Below are positions 1 to 8,261 of a DNA stretch of 10,564 nucleotides, piece after piece. A model generated the notes under the pieces. That model was not told where the DNA came from. It ran no database searches and was given only the letters and a program-made list of their open reading frames with translations. Source of the DNA: Willaertia magna (Eukaryota; Heterolobosea; Eutetramitea; Acrasida; Naegleriidae); assembly GCA_902984215.1 (NCBI GenBank), contig CADWAF010002672.1, positions 1-10,564 of the forward strand, read 5' to 3'. The translations under genes were made by a program, and so were the position numbers. Position 1 is the stretch's first letter; each line of letters opens with the position of its first letter.

Positions 1-3
1 TAT

Positions 4-3000
4 TTAATTAAGTTTTTTAAATTCTGCATTGTTTGATTGTACGTATTTATCTAAGAAATTCTTCAAAATGTTGTTTTTAACAAGGTCAATGGCCTTATTG
101 AACATGTTTTGATCCGCTTCTAACACTTTAGTTTTCACAATACGTTCTTCAAAACCAATGTTGACAGGATGAGTTGCTTCCCCAGAAGAATCAATAAAGA
201 TATCATAAATTTGTTGCGCTAATTTCTTTCTAATAGTAGTGTCCTTAATAGATTTGAAGTGGAATTGAACACATTCAATAAATAGTAAAGCATTGAAAGC
301 TTTTTCGTCATTATTAGTGAGGGCAAATATTCTCATTTGTTCTAAAATCTCACGTTTGCAAAGCATTTGTTCAGCAGAAACCAATTGTTTTGGTTCAAAT
401 ATTTTCTTGACAACCTTCTTTTCTTCATTTTCTGACAACACTTCATAAATATCTTTACTGGCATCTTGTTTAATAACTGTTTTCTTCTTGAAGCTGATTT
501 CTAATGGTTTAGGTATTTTCTTTAATTCATAGTTCTTATTATTGATATCATTAAGCAATCCCTTATGCATTGGAGGAGGTTTAATTCTTGGAGTTTCTTC
601 CATTCCTCTTGGAGTTTTTGGTGGTGCAACATAAATATCATCTTCAACAGGTTTGTATCCCTTTTCTGTCACTAATTCAACAAATGGTTTATCTTTACTT
701 GCAAATTGAATATTCATTTTCATTGAGTTTCTTTGACCTGGGGTTCTTGGAGTTCTAGGACTTGAAGATGTTCCAACATTTGTTTGTTCTTCATCATGTA
801 ATCTCTTTTCTTTCAAACCCTTAATTGCCATAATACCCTTCTTATTAGAATCAACATCTTTGGTGTCAATTATTCCTGGACCAACAGGTGGTACATCTTC
901 TTCTATTAATTGTTTAGTAGACTTTTGATTTTGGACTGTCTTCTTAGGTAGGAAATCATCATCTCCAAGGTCAAGTAATAATGTTTCTTCTTTAACAGTA
1001 ATTTCCTTCTTGGATTCTGCTCTCTTCTTAAAGTGACCAGCTCTCTTTCTTTCTCTAATAACCCTCAATAATGATGCGCGGCCATCCTCTTCCTTCTCTT
1101 CTTCTTTTCTTGGGACAACATGGAATTTAGGTTGTTTAACTGGTGACTCAGTTACTTCAATTATCTTTGTTGGAGGAGGTGGTATAACAGGCTTGTTGAC
1201 AACAACTGGTTCAACATTTCTTGGGGTGGAAGTTTTAGGTGCTCTTGGAGTTGGAAGATATTCATCGTCACCCATTACGAAAGGTGAAATATCTTCTTCT
1301 TCATCTGAGGAAGAGCTGTCCTCTACAATTCTTGGCTTTCTTGGAAGACCTCTTCTTTCTCTGACAGCCCTCAATAAAGAAGAGCGACCTTCATTATCTT
1401 CTTCTTCACTATCGTCTTTTTTAACATCTTTCTTTTCTTCTCTTGGACTAAACATATCTTGGTGTGTTGGTTTCTTCTCACCTCCAGCTTGTTTTTTCTT
1501 TCTAATAAGACTAAGCATAGATTTACGACCATCTCCATCATCAGTATTTTCACTCTTTTCACTTTTTGGACTTGTTAAAGTGTTATTATCTTTCTTTACA
1601 GAACCAACATCAATCTTTTTAACAGACTCGCCTCTTTTTCTACGAATAATACCTAATAGTGCAGAACGACCCTCATCATCTTCATCATTTTGTTGTTTGT
1701 TTTGATTGCTTGAACTTGTTGTAGAAGAGGAACCAACAATGGAGGAATTGGAAGGATTAATTTTGTTTAATAAACCTGTTCGTCTTAGGTTTGCCCTGGC
1801 TCTTATTAACGCTAAGAAAGAAGTACGTCCATCTTCATCTGGGTCAAACTTCTTCACAGGTTTTTCAACTGGTTTCAATTCAACTTGATCTTTGTGTGGA
1901 ATTATGTTCTCTTTTTTACGTTCGAAAAATCCTTGTTGTTTTCTAAGTCTAATGAGTCTAAGGAATTCTTGACGTCCATCAAGTTCTTTTTCGGTGTCAA
2001 CATGTCTTAAAACTACCTTTTCATTTTGTTCTTCAACTGTTAGTTCTTTTGGTTTTTTAACAATCTTAAATCTTCTTCCTTGTTCTTCGGGATTGTAGGT
2101 TATCTTTGTAATCTTGGCTGGCGGTGGAGGAATGTAAGGTTCTTGTTTCTTTGTTACGTCCTTACTTGGAATAACAGGTTCTACATAGTTATTAACAGTA
2201 GGTGGATAGTCCGTGTCATTATTGTTGTTAACTTCATTCTTTGTTCCTTGTTCTACATGTCTTAGAGAAGTACCATTATTATCTTGGGTTGGACTTGGAT
2301 CACGTTGTTGAACGTTTTTCTTTCGCACAGCGTCTAGGAATTCTTGCTTTCCGTCCTTCTCTTTGTCAATAGCAACTGTGGACACTGTTTTTGTGTCTTT
2401 AATTTCATTTTCATTTGGTTTTTCTTGCTCATCTTTGGTTTTATCTTCAGTTTTAATGTTATCTTCTTTCACAACTACTGTTTCAATATTTGGAGTTGGT
2501 TCAGTTTGATTTGACTTATTTTCTTCATGCTTGACTTTGTTTTCTAGAATCAAGTCGTCCTCAATGTTTGTATTATCTATAGATTGTTTGTCGTCTTTTA
2601 CAAGATCTCTTACTTCATTATTTTCTGTTGAGGTAGTGTTGGTATTGTCTTCGAATTCAACTACAATATCATTGACATCAGTAATGTTGTCAACTTGATT
2701 TGTTTGTTCTTCTGACTCAGGTTCCTTTACAACTGTAGGAGTTTTGTCTGTATGCACATTTATAGTGACATTAAGTAATTTAGGCTTCTTCTTAGGAATG
2801 ATTGGTTCTGTAATGTTTGACTGTTGGGCAGAAGAACTATCTTGTGTATCATTTGTATCAATACCTGATAATCCGGCGGCGTCGAGTCCATCACCATCAG
2901 TAGTAGTTTTTGGTACGTTGTCTTTAGGCTCATCTCTAGGTTCCTCCACTTCTTTTTGTTTCTCTGCTTCAAGTCTCAATCTCTCTTCTTCTTCTTTTTT

Positions 3001-6000
3001 AAGACGTTCCTCTTCTTCTCTTTGGCGGCGTTCTTCTTCTTCTTTTTTGATTCTTTCTTCCTCTTTCCTTAATCGTTCCTTTTCTTCTTCTTCTTTGATA
3101 CGTTTTTCTTCCTCCTCCTTAAGACGCTTTTCTTCTTCTTCCTTGAGACGTTTTTCTTCTTCTTCTTTGTTCTTGTCAATTATTACAGGATTATCATCTG
3201 TTGTTGGTTCTACGGTAGGCATTGGTGGTTCCTCGATAATAGGTGGTTTGTCGAAAGTAGGCTTAATCCATTGTGATTCTCCTGTTTCTGAGTTGAAGTA
3301 ATAGTACTCACCATAAATTTCATCATAGTGCTTTGTCCATCCAGGTGGTAATTCTTCTTCAATTGGCTCAGTTGGCTCAATTGGTTCAGTTGGAGTAAGT
3401 GGTACTGGAACTGGTTCATCTTTTGGATCCACAGATTCAATTGGAACAACAGGTGGGCTATACATCTTTGTCAAGTACATTTCATTTTCTGTTATTGCAA
3501 CATACATTAGGGAGAAAACTGTTCTAATGAGAACGATGTCAATTATAAAGGCAACAAACCAAGCAAAGAACCATTGTTGTGTATTAAATGGGAGGGTATA
3601 CGTTGTAATAGCACCTGATCCACCAACCAATGATAATATAACACAAATAATAATCCATGCAAAGGAAATAATGTACCCAAAGAATTGTGACTTAGTACTC
3701 TCATGACTAAAGAGAATAAGTAAGGCAATTTGAACAACCCAAGCACAAGGTAATGAAATAATAACACCAATTATAAACAACCAAGAGTAATTGTAAGATC
3801 CATAAATAATTGCATTGACCATTACCAAACTCTCAAGCATGACTGCAATCATCAACAAACGAGATGTTCTTGAAGGGCTTCTAAAATTGAATTTAGGATT
3901 AAATACAGTACCTAGATATAAATGATGTCTCTTAAAACCGTCTAAAACTCTGTCAACTAAAGGTAGCTTGGTGTAGCTAATGTAAGGATCAATAAAGCTT
4001 TCTTCTTCTTCACTTTTAACTCTATGTTTAATATGATAAAATATAGAAATAGCCATCAAACAAGCGAATATGGCAATAATGGCACAGTTGACAAATGCAA
4101 CAATAGCAATGGCAGTTTCGTAACCAAATACAACAGGTTCCACAATTGGTGGGAGTGGAGTTGTTAAAACACCAAATGTAGTTGTATGGTCACAAGAACA
4201 AACAAATGATGAGCTATCATGTGAAATGTATTTACAACCAGTAGGTGACCATGATGTGTAGGTGGAATTGGATTCTAAATAAACACATTCTGGTTTTAGT
4301 AAGGTATCTGTCTTACTTGGTATAATGGAAACATTCAGATCCATTTCTCTAGCAGATAATGTGGTTGGAATTGTAAGTATGATTGGGTCTGTCAGAGACT
4401 TGAGTTCAATCTTTTGTAAAGTAGATGGATCTAAAAGCTTAAAATCAATTTGAGTACTTGAAAGTGTTTGAGAGGCGTTATCTGACTGGGGGGCAACTGA
4501 TAGTTGTTTTAGGTAAACTACAACATAGTCGGTTGAAATACTTAAAGTTGATGGAAGTACAACACTGACTTGTGAGGCAAGCTCAAATGTTTTACCAGCT
4601 ATTTGATTCACAGGAGACCTTTGGAATAATACTTCATGAACCTTTAATTGTCTTACATCTGAAGGTTTAATCAATTTACTATAAATAGTTTCCCAAAGAG
4701 ATACAGCTTCAGGAAGAGGGGAAAGGGCTAATCTTTTTCCATCATTCGAAACTCCTGTTCCAATCTGTTTTAAAACAGTGTACAATACATTCAAGTTGTC
4801 CATTCCAACAGTCCTCATAAATTTCTGTTCCTTAGAAATGTAGGCATAGTTATAAACTGCATTGTTTGATTCTGTTGTTGTAATACGAAATTCATTTAGT
4901 AATACTTGAATATATTGTTTTAAGTTAACAAATAATGCTTGCAGTTGAGCTTGAGTGAAACCTGTTAATATCTTGTCCATTGGAGAAATGTTGAATAATT
5001 GTGACAAAATAAGTAAGCTCTCAGTAGGTCCTTGTAAATTACCAACTCCTGAATTACTAGAAATAAATGAAGTAGATGAATAAAACTTAAACAATAAATC
5101 AAATAAATCGCTGTAATAAGCAACTATTTTGTTTAAATTTGCATCAGAAATTTTTCCATTACTTTCTACATAAGTAACAAACTCTGCTAACGTATCAGCG
5201 CATAATAAAACCATTGATGGTGTTTGGAAATATTTGTACTTTGTTGGACTGTTTATAGTAGCAATAAGGGAGTCAATTGTAGATAAAATTGTGTTTAGTT
5301 GACTATCAAAATTATTTGCACCTGTCAGTATGTCCCCCACATCCACCTTAATACTTCTTATAACAGAATCAGTGGCTATTCCATTGCTTGAATTAGAATA
5401 AATATTTAGTGAATAAGTCCCATCAGATTGAAGAACACCAATAGGAAGTCTCAAAAAGTAGTCAGTAATATAACCACTAGGTATTCCAGAAGAAATGTAA
5501 AGATATTGTCCATTGGTAAGTGATAAAGTCTTTCCTGATTTTGTAATGGCCAAGTGAATACCAGAATCCGCACTTACCATAACGTGCCTGGCCGTAATTT
5601 CATCAGACATCGACTTAATATTATCTGTTGAACCAATAAATCTAGCAGAAGTAATGAAAGGAACTACATAAAAAGTGGTAAATGAATATTCCATTTGAGA
5701 GAGCCTTGTAGTTCCAAAAAATCTTACTACACACCTAATCACATACTTCTTATTTCTCTTTAAGTATGTCGATGGAATTATAATTGTCTTGGTTGTTCCA
5801 AGAGCGATGTTGCTAGTAGCATCTGTCCAGCTATAGGCAAAAGTTCTTCCTGATACTGGTTCCATAACAGCTGTTAAAATTACATCATCTGTGAATGGAT
5901 GGTATAAATCCATTAGAATGTTTGAATCAATTCTCAATATTCTTGGGTAATCTGTATCTTGAAAACTAGAAAAAATTTCGAATGTCTCTGAATTAGCAGT

Positions 6001-8200
6001 ATAATAATCTCCAAGCTGATAAAAAAGGTTAAGATTAAACTTTGAAGCAGAACTACCTTTGTTTGTTAAATCTATCTTATCACAATTATTAGTTAAAAAT
6101 GTTCCCTCGTTAGCCATGTTAAGGCAACCTAATAGAGAACCAGCAGAATTTACATAACTGCATGTCCATCTACATTTAGGTACTGCCAAGCTCACTTCTG
6201 AAGTAAAGGAGGTTGAATATCTCACCACATTAATATCATAATATTGAATTTTTGAATAAACAAACAATCCATTAGATTGTGGCGGTATCTTTTGATTTCT
6301 TCCCTGAATAGAAATACTTGATGACAAGGCGTTTACTGTGACTGGAATTGTTTTTCTTGTACGAAATATTATAACATTTGTGTGAGGGTTTCTTCCAACC
6401 ATAGTTGCAATAACGTCAAAAGAAGCAGAGTTTAATAAGGTACCACCAGACAAAAATATAGTTTCAGGGTATTGAGAAATTCTTAATACAGGATGATCTG
6501 TCACAAGGGCTTGCTTCGAGTTAACAAAGGTTTGATTAGTGCTTAAGATTTCTGCTCCTCTCCACTCATACTTTATGTCAATCCCAGGGTACTTACTGGT
6601 AATAGAATAATCTTCTTTCACAATTATTGGAATAATTAACTCATTATTTGTATATACATTGGCAAAGTTTGGAACAGATATTTCTGGAGCACATTGTGGC
6701 TTTAGTGAACTACAATTACCCGTAGAATAGTAGCAAGTATTAGATTCACTTGGACAAGCACATAAATCTGTACCATAACAAGTTCCTCTTCTTTCATCAC
6801 ATACATTGGAATGTTCGAAACCATATCCAAAGCAAGAAATCTTATGGTACGCAATTATAGCATTAGTTGTACTAGTTGCAACGATAGTATTAATACTTCC
6901 ATCCGCAATAATTTTCTTTGGAGCAGTAGAATAACCACTTGTTGCTCTACCAAATGTGTAGAGGTTTCCCCAATTACTCTTTAAAACTGTAGAAACAGTG
7001 GAGGCAGCGGTTTCCACTATATATTCACCTTTTGAAACACTCCATGTTTGGTCAACCAATCCAAGGGCATAATAAGAAGCTCTGGAGCTTGGCACTGCAT
7101 TACCTAATAATAGTACAGCTCCCACAGAAAATACTCTTCCACGATTTGTCAAGAAAATTGTATGATCATTTCCAGAAGATACACTTGTAAACACTTCTCC
7201 ACTTTGTAAAGTAATTCCATTTGTTGATAATGCTGCTATTTTTCTTATTTGTTGTGGTGTGACAACTGGAAATACATCACCACTTATTCCAATACCCAAT
7301 CTACCATTTCTATTATCTCCAAACGTGTAAATATCAATTCCATTTTGATCAATTAGAAAAACACTGTCAATACCGCAGTGAATAGATTTCATAGTACTTG
7401 GTAAATTTATCGCCGTTCGTTGTTCATGTAATAATTGAATTAAAGTATTATCATTTAATAATAAAAAACTATCTTTTCCGGTACTACAAATATCAACAGG
7501 ATAAGCTGAAGGATTAGTTAAAGAAATAGTTGGAAGTCTTGTAGGTTGAGAAAGAAAATATCTACCGGATACACCAGTTTGTTCTAAAGCTAATTGTTGT
7601 ACTTCTGCATTAGAAAAACCTAATCCACCATTATTTAAAACATTAGTACCAGTTACAAATAATTGATAAGGTTCCATATTTCCTTGTTCATTAGCACTAG
7701 CTAAAATTAAAGTATAACCATCTCCAGGTACTACTTTCTTTACTCTTCTATTTGAATTAGCATTAATCTTTAAATCACCTCGATCCGATAAATATCTTGG
7801 TGATAAATTCATATTATTATTTGCTACATTATTATCATAGGCTAAACCGAGCTGTAAATTATTATTTTTTGTATTTAAAAAATTAGGCTTATTTTAAATA
7901 GAAGAAGAAACTTACCTGACCAAGAGAGTTATCTCCAAATGCTGCTAATTGATAATCTTTTGTTAATATAAAACCTGAATATGATGTTGGACTATTTACA
8001 TTTCCAATAATGATCTTATCTATTACTGGTGAAAGAGAAACTGTTCCGTCGGCATTTGAAACTACCGAAAATAAAAATTGGGGAATTTGAATAGAATATG
8101 AAAGAGTTGGACGTGTTGATGTTCCTATATATTGTCCATTATTTACAAAGATATCTAAAATACCAACCAATTCAAATGGAAAGTAGAGTTTAAAAGCCAC
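4..8200 (-). CDS. Giant RCC1-GPS-5TM-WW-WH2-RGS membrane protein; join(4..7851,7916..8200), 5' end incomplete
   Basis: Two open frames join at a clean phase-0 intron to give at least 2,710 codons, ending in TAA at 6-4. I do not recognise it as a named gene. Order of parts, numbered from the Met at 7812: RCC1-like propeller (exon 1 to about 326), Cys-rich EGF-like segment (327-374), REJ/GAIN-like region (about 500-1175), GPS motif (1176-1217), five hydrophobic helices (1234-1440), Pro-rich linker, WW domain (1487-1519), E/K/R rod (1549-1624), seven WH2-like repeats (1820-2263), WH2 (2418-2433) and RGS (about 2490-2592). Five helices with an extracellular GPS put the C-terminal tail of about 1,160 residues in the cytoplasm. 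Many N-x-S/T sites lie before the GPS. The likely role is a surface receptor or adhesion protein linked to actin and G-protein signalling; this is inference from domains. Exon 1 has no in-frame ATG (its open frame begins after a TAA at 8212-8210), so the start and any signal peptide are missing from this model. Confidence 0.85.
37..345 (-). other. RGS domain (regulator of G-protein signalling)
   Basis: Residues about 2490-2592, close to the C-terminus at 2602. Recognisable blocks in order: FNALLFIECVQFHFK (helix with the LLF core), KKLAQQIYDIFID, HPVNI, R2557, then N-M-F-N-K-A-I-D-L-V and L-K-N-F-L-D-K-Y. These match the RGS fold's ENLLFW, A-x-x-IY-x-x-F, VNI, F-x-x-A-x-x-x-V and F-L-x-S-x-x-Y positions. 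RGS domains speed GTP hydrolysis by G-alpha. The Asn of VNI is kept; the Asn of the ENLLF block appears shifted or replaced, so GAP activity is uncertain. Confidence 0.8.
511..564 (-). other. Near-canonical WH2 motif
   Basis: Residues 2417-2434 read KGLLNDINNKNYELKKIP. L2419-L2420-x-x-I2423 followed by L2430-K-K-I is the full WH2 signature (LLxxI ... LKKV/T), with six residues between Ile and LKK where five is common. It lacks the leading DGR of the array copies, so it is a separate actin-monomer-binding candidate, about 60 residues before the RGS domain. Confidence 0.65.
1105..1188 (-). repeat. IPPPP module, copy 2
   Basis: Reads VIPPPPTKIIEVTES, then P-V-K-Q-P-K-F-H-V-V-P-R-K, and is followed within 20 codons by the seventh WH2-like copy. 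The match to copy 1 extends well past the Pro run, so the two are a duplicated unit and not chance Pro tracts. It fills the double-length gap between WH2-like copies 6 and 7. Confidence 0.7.
2056..2136 (-). repeat. IPPPP module, copy 1
   Basis: Reads YIPPPPAKITKITY, then N-P, Q and R-F-K-I-V-K-K. It shares with copy 2 (1105-1188) the frame I-P-P-P-P-x-K-I-x-x-[IV]-T-x-x-P...Q...[RK]-F-x-[IV]-V and, like it, precedes a WH2-like copy. Short Pro runs next to WH2 motifs are typical binding sites for profilin, SH3 or EVH1 partners; that role is inferred. Confidence 0.7.
2941..3168 (-). repeat. E/K/R-rich single-alpha-helix rod encoded by GAA-rich tandem repeats
   Basis: 76 residues (1549-1624) consist almost only of E, K, R and L in short units such as EEEEKRLK (three near-identical copies, then variants KEEERIKK, EEEERRQR, EEEERLKK). 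At DNA level this is a run of degenerate 21-24-nt repeats, (TTC/TCT)n on the plus strand. Alternating acidic and basic quartets allow i to i+4 salt bridges, the pattern of stable single alpha-helices (ER/K rods), although a coiled coil is possible. As a rod of 76 residues it would be about 11 nm at 0.15 nm per residue and would hold the WW domain away from the actin-motif array. Confidence 0.85.
3258..3354 (-). other. WW domain
   Basis: Residues 1487-1519 start ELPPGW and contain the tyrosine block EYYYFN, the turn S-E-T-G-E-S and Q-W-I-K-P. The two signature Trp are W1492 and W1515, 23 residues apart as in typical WW domains, with the conserved P1518. WW domains bind short Pro-rich ligands (PPxY, PPLP or phospho-Ser/Thr-Pro). 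It follows a Pro-rich linker with repeated E-P-I-E/T-E-P units (about 3345-3459) right after the last membrane helix. Confidence 0.93.
3493..4113 (-). other. Five predicted transmembrane helices, polycystin-1-like core
   Basis: Hydrophobic helices lie at about residues 1234-1259, 1318-1338, 1344-1368, 1377-1397 and 1413-1440. The loop between the first two is about 58 residues and rich in charge, too short for a PLAT domain. Its end and helix 2 (S-R-T-S-R-L-L-M-I-A-V-M-L) resemble the 'R-x-Q-R-L' entry into polycystin-1 helix 2. Helix 5 has an I-D-I-V-L-I-R-T-V-F pattern like the polycystin core. With GPS outside, an odd number of helices leaves the C-terminus inside. No six-helix channel unit follows. 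Confidence 0.75.
4160..4290 (-). other. GPS motif (GPCR proteolysis site)
   Basis: Residues 1176-1217 carry C1176, W1188, G-C1193, then C1205-S-C1207-D-H1209-T-T-T-F-G-V-L. This is the four-Cys GPS pattern with the C-x-C-x-H-x-T-x-F-x-V-L ending just before the first membrane helix. In known GPS sites autoproteolysis occurs between the residue after His and the following Thr/Ser. Here the triad is H-T-T rather than the usual H-L-T/S, so cleavage is possible but not assured. Confidence 0.88.
4291..6330 (-). other. REJ/GAIN-like ectodomain region
   Basis: About 680 residues lie between the Cys-rich segment and the GPS. They include beta-rich stretches with paired Cys (CRWTCSYVNSAG) and a W/Y strand pattern (FAYSWTDATSN ... 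YVIRCVV) like REJ/PKD-type modules of polycystin-1. Then come several amphipathic helices (DSQLNTILSTIDSLIATI; LNKIVAYYSDLFDLLFKF) and a beta-rich part leading into the GPS, the order expected for a GAIN domain. N-x-S/T glycosylation motifs are frequent. Assignment is by pattern and by position before GPS and helix 1; boundaries are rough. Confidence 0.5.
6691..6834 (-). other. Cys-rich EGF-like segment
   Basis: Residues 327-374 hold eight cysteines: C327, C338, C345, C351, C353, C360, C367 and C374. The C-x-C pair (351, 353) and the spacing C-x6-C-x5-C-x-C are EGF-like. It directly follows the RCC1 propeller. A full EGF module cannot be assigned with certainty because the glycine pattern near the end is poor. 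Confidence 0.65.
6850..8140 (-). other. RCC1-like beta-propeller region of the giant protein
   Basis: Repeated blade signatures appear on both sides of the intron. FGDNSLGQLG spans the splice junction, TGTNVLNNGGLG and FGDNRNGRLGIG follow, and later blades are more degenerate (FSVGAVLLLG; LYTFGRATSG). Each is preceded by the usual short 'S/H-x-hydrophobic, T-x-G' strand, for example DHTIFLTNRGRVFSVG. About six to seven blades are plausible, enough for a closed propeller. The region lies before the membrane helices, so it is extracellular or lumenal, unlike nuclear RCC1, and is more likely a ligand-binding or adhesion module than a Ran exchange factor. Confidence 0.8.
7852..7915 (-). other. 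Spliceosomal intron, 64 nt, phase 0
   Basis: On the minus strand the donor is CAG|GTAAGT (GT at 7915-7914) and the acceptor TTTACAG (AG at 7853-7852). The interior is AT-rich and holds in-frame stops. Removing it joins ...FGDNSLGQ to LGLAYDNN..., which restores the RCC1 signature G-x-N-x-x-G-Q-L-G exactly. The 13 codons between the acceptor and the Met at 7812 stay open. A model that starts translation at 7812 would therefore lose a propeller blade. Confidence 0.93.
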
Positions 8201-8261
8201 TTCGCTTTGTTAGTTTGATCACAATAATAATCAATTAAAAAAATTAATTTAACATTAACCA
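8201..8261. promoter_or_regulatory. Short AT-rich divergent intergenic region
   Basis: This 61-bp gap separates the first coding base seen in the giant gene (minus) from the ATG of the CBS gene (plus). It is strongly AT-rich (runs of A and AATTAATTT), so both promoters or 5' leaders must lie here or overlap the neighbouring coding sequence. On the minus strand it also holds candidate splice acceptors for exon 1 (AG at 8206-8205 and 8201-8200) and an ACTAAC string at 8214-8209. No defined promoter element can be named. Confidence 0.45.

Larger units (their letters stand above)
1024..2355 (-). repeat. Seven-copy WH2-like motif array, consensus [DE]-G-[RK]-x-x-[FLM]-L-x-x-[IV]-R-x-[RK]
   Basis: Copies, from N- to C-terminus: 2302-2355 DGKQEFLDAVRKKN; 1912-1980 DGRQEFLRLIRLRK; 1780-1833 DGRTSFLALIRARANLRRT; 1615-1674 EGRSALLGIIRRKR; 1471-1533 DGRKSMLSLIRKKK; 1336-1392 EGRSSLLRAVRERR; 1024-1086 DGRASLLRVIRERK. 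The first residues lie at 1820, 1945, 1994, 2047, 2094, 2141 and 2243, so the middle copies sit 47-53 residues apart. Leu in position 7 and Arg in position 11 are invariant. The R-x-x-L-L-x-x-I-R helix matches the first half of WH2 actin-binding motifs. Copy 3 continues with LRRT at exactly WH2 spacing, and copies 4 and 7 have VKKI and FKKR slightly later. Linkers are acidic and Ser-rich, hence probably disordered. Function is inferred: tandem G-actin binding or nucleation. The DAD of formins (LLxxL plus basic patch) is an alternative. Confidence 0.8.

Noticed and set aside
1193..1705. Plus-strand frame of 170 codons rich in Ser, Phe and Leu
   Set aside because: It is the antisense of the acidic, Lys-rich array region of the giant gene; TCT/TTC-rich composition alone keeps it open. 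No domain or start context supports it.
2941..3168. Possible CRISPR-like or satellite repeat
   Set aside because: The units are degenerate, have no unique spacers and stay in frame as EEEEKRLK-type codons, so this is coding low complexity.
2744..3301. Plus-strand frame of 185 codons with poly-Ser
   Set aside because: Antisense shadow of the GAA-rich rod and WW region; its repeated Ser-Ser-Ser-Leu pattern is the complement of EEEEKRLK codons.
7810..7812. Translation start of the giant gene at the ATG at 7812
   Set aside because: Thirteen open codons precede it after a good splice acceptor, and exon 1 completes an RCC1 GxNxxGQLG signature across the junction.
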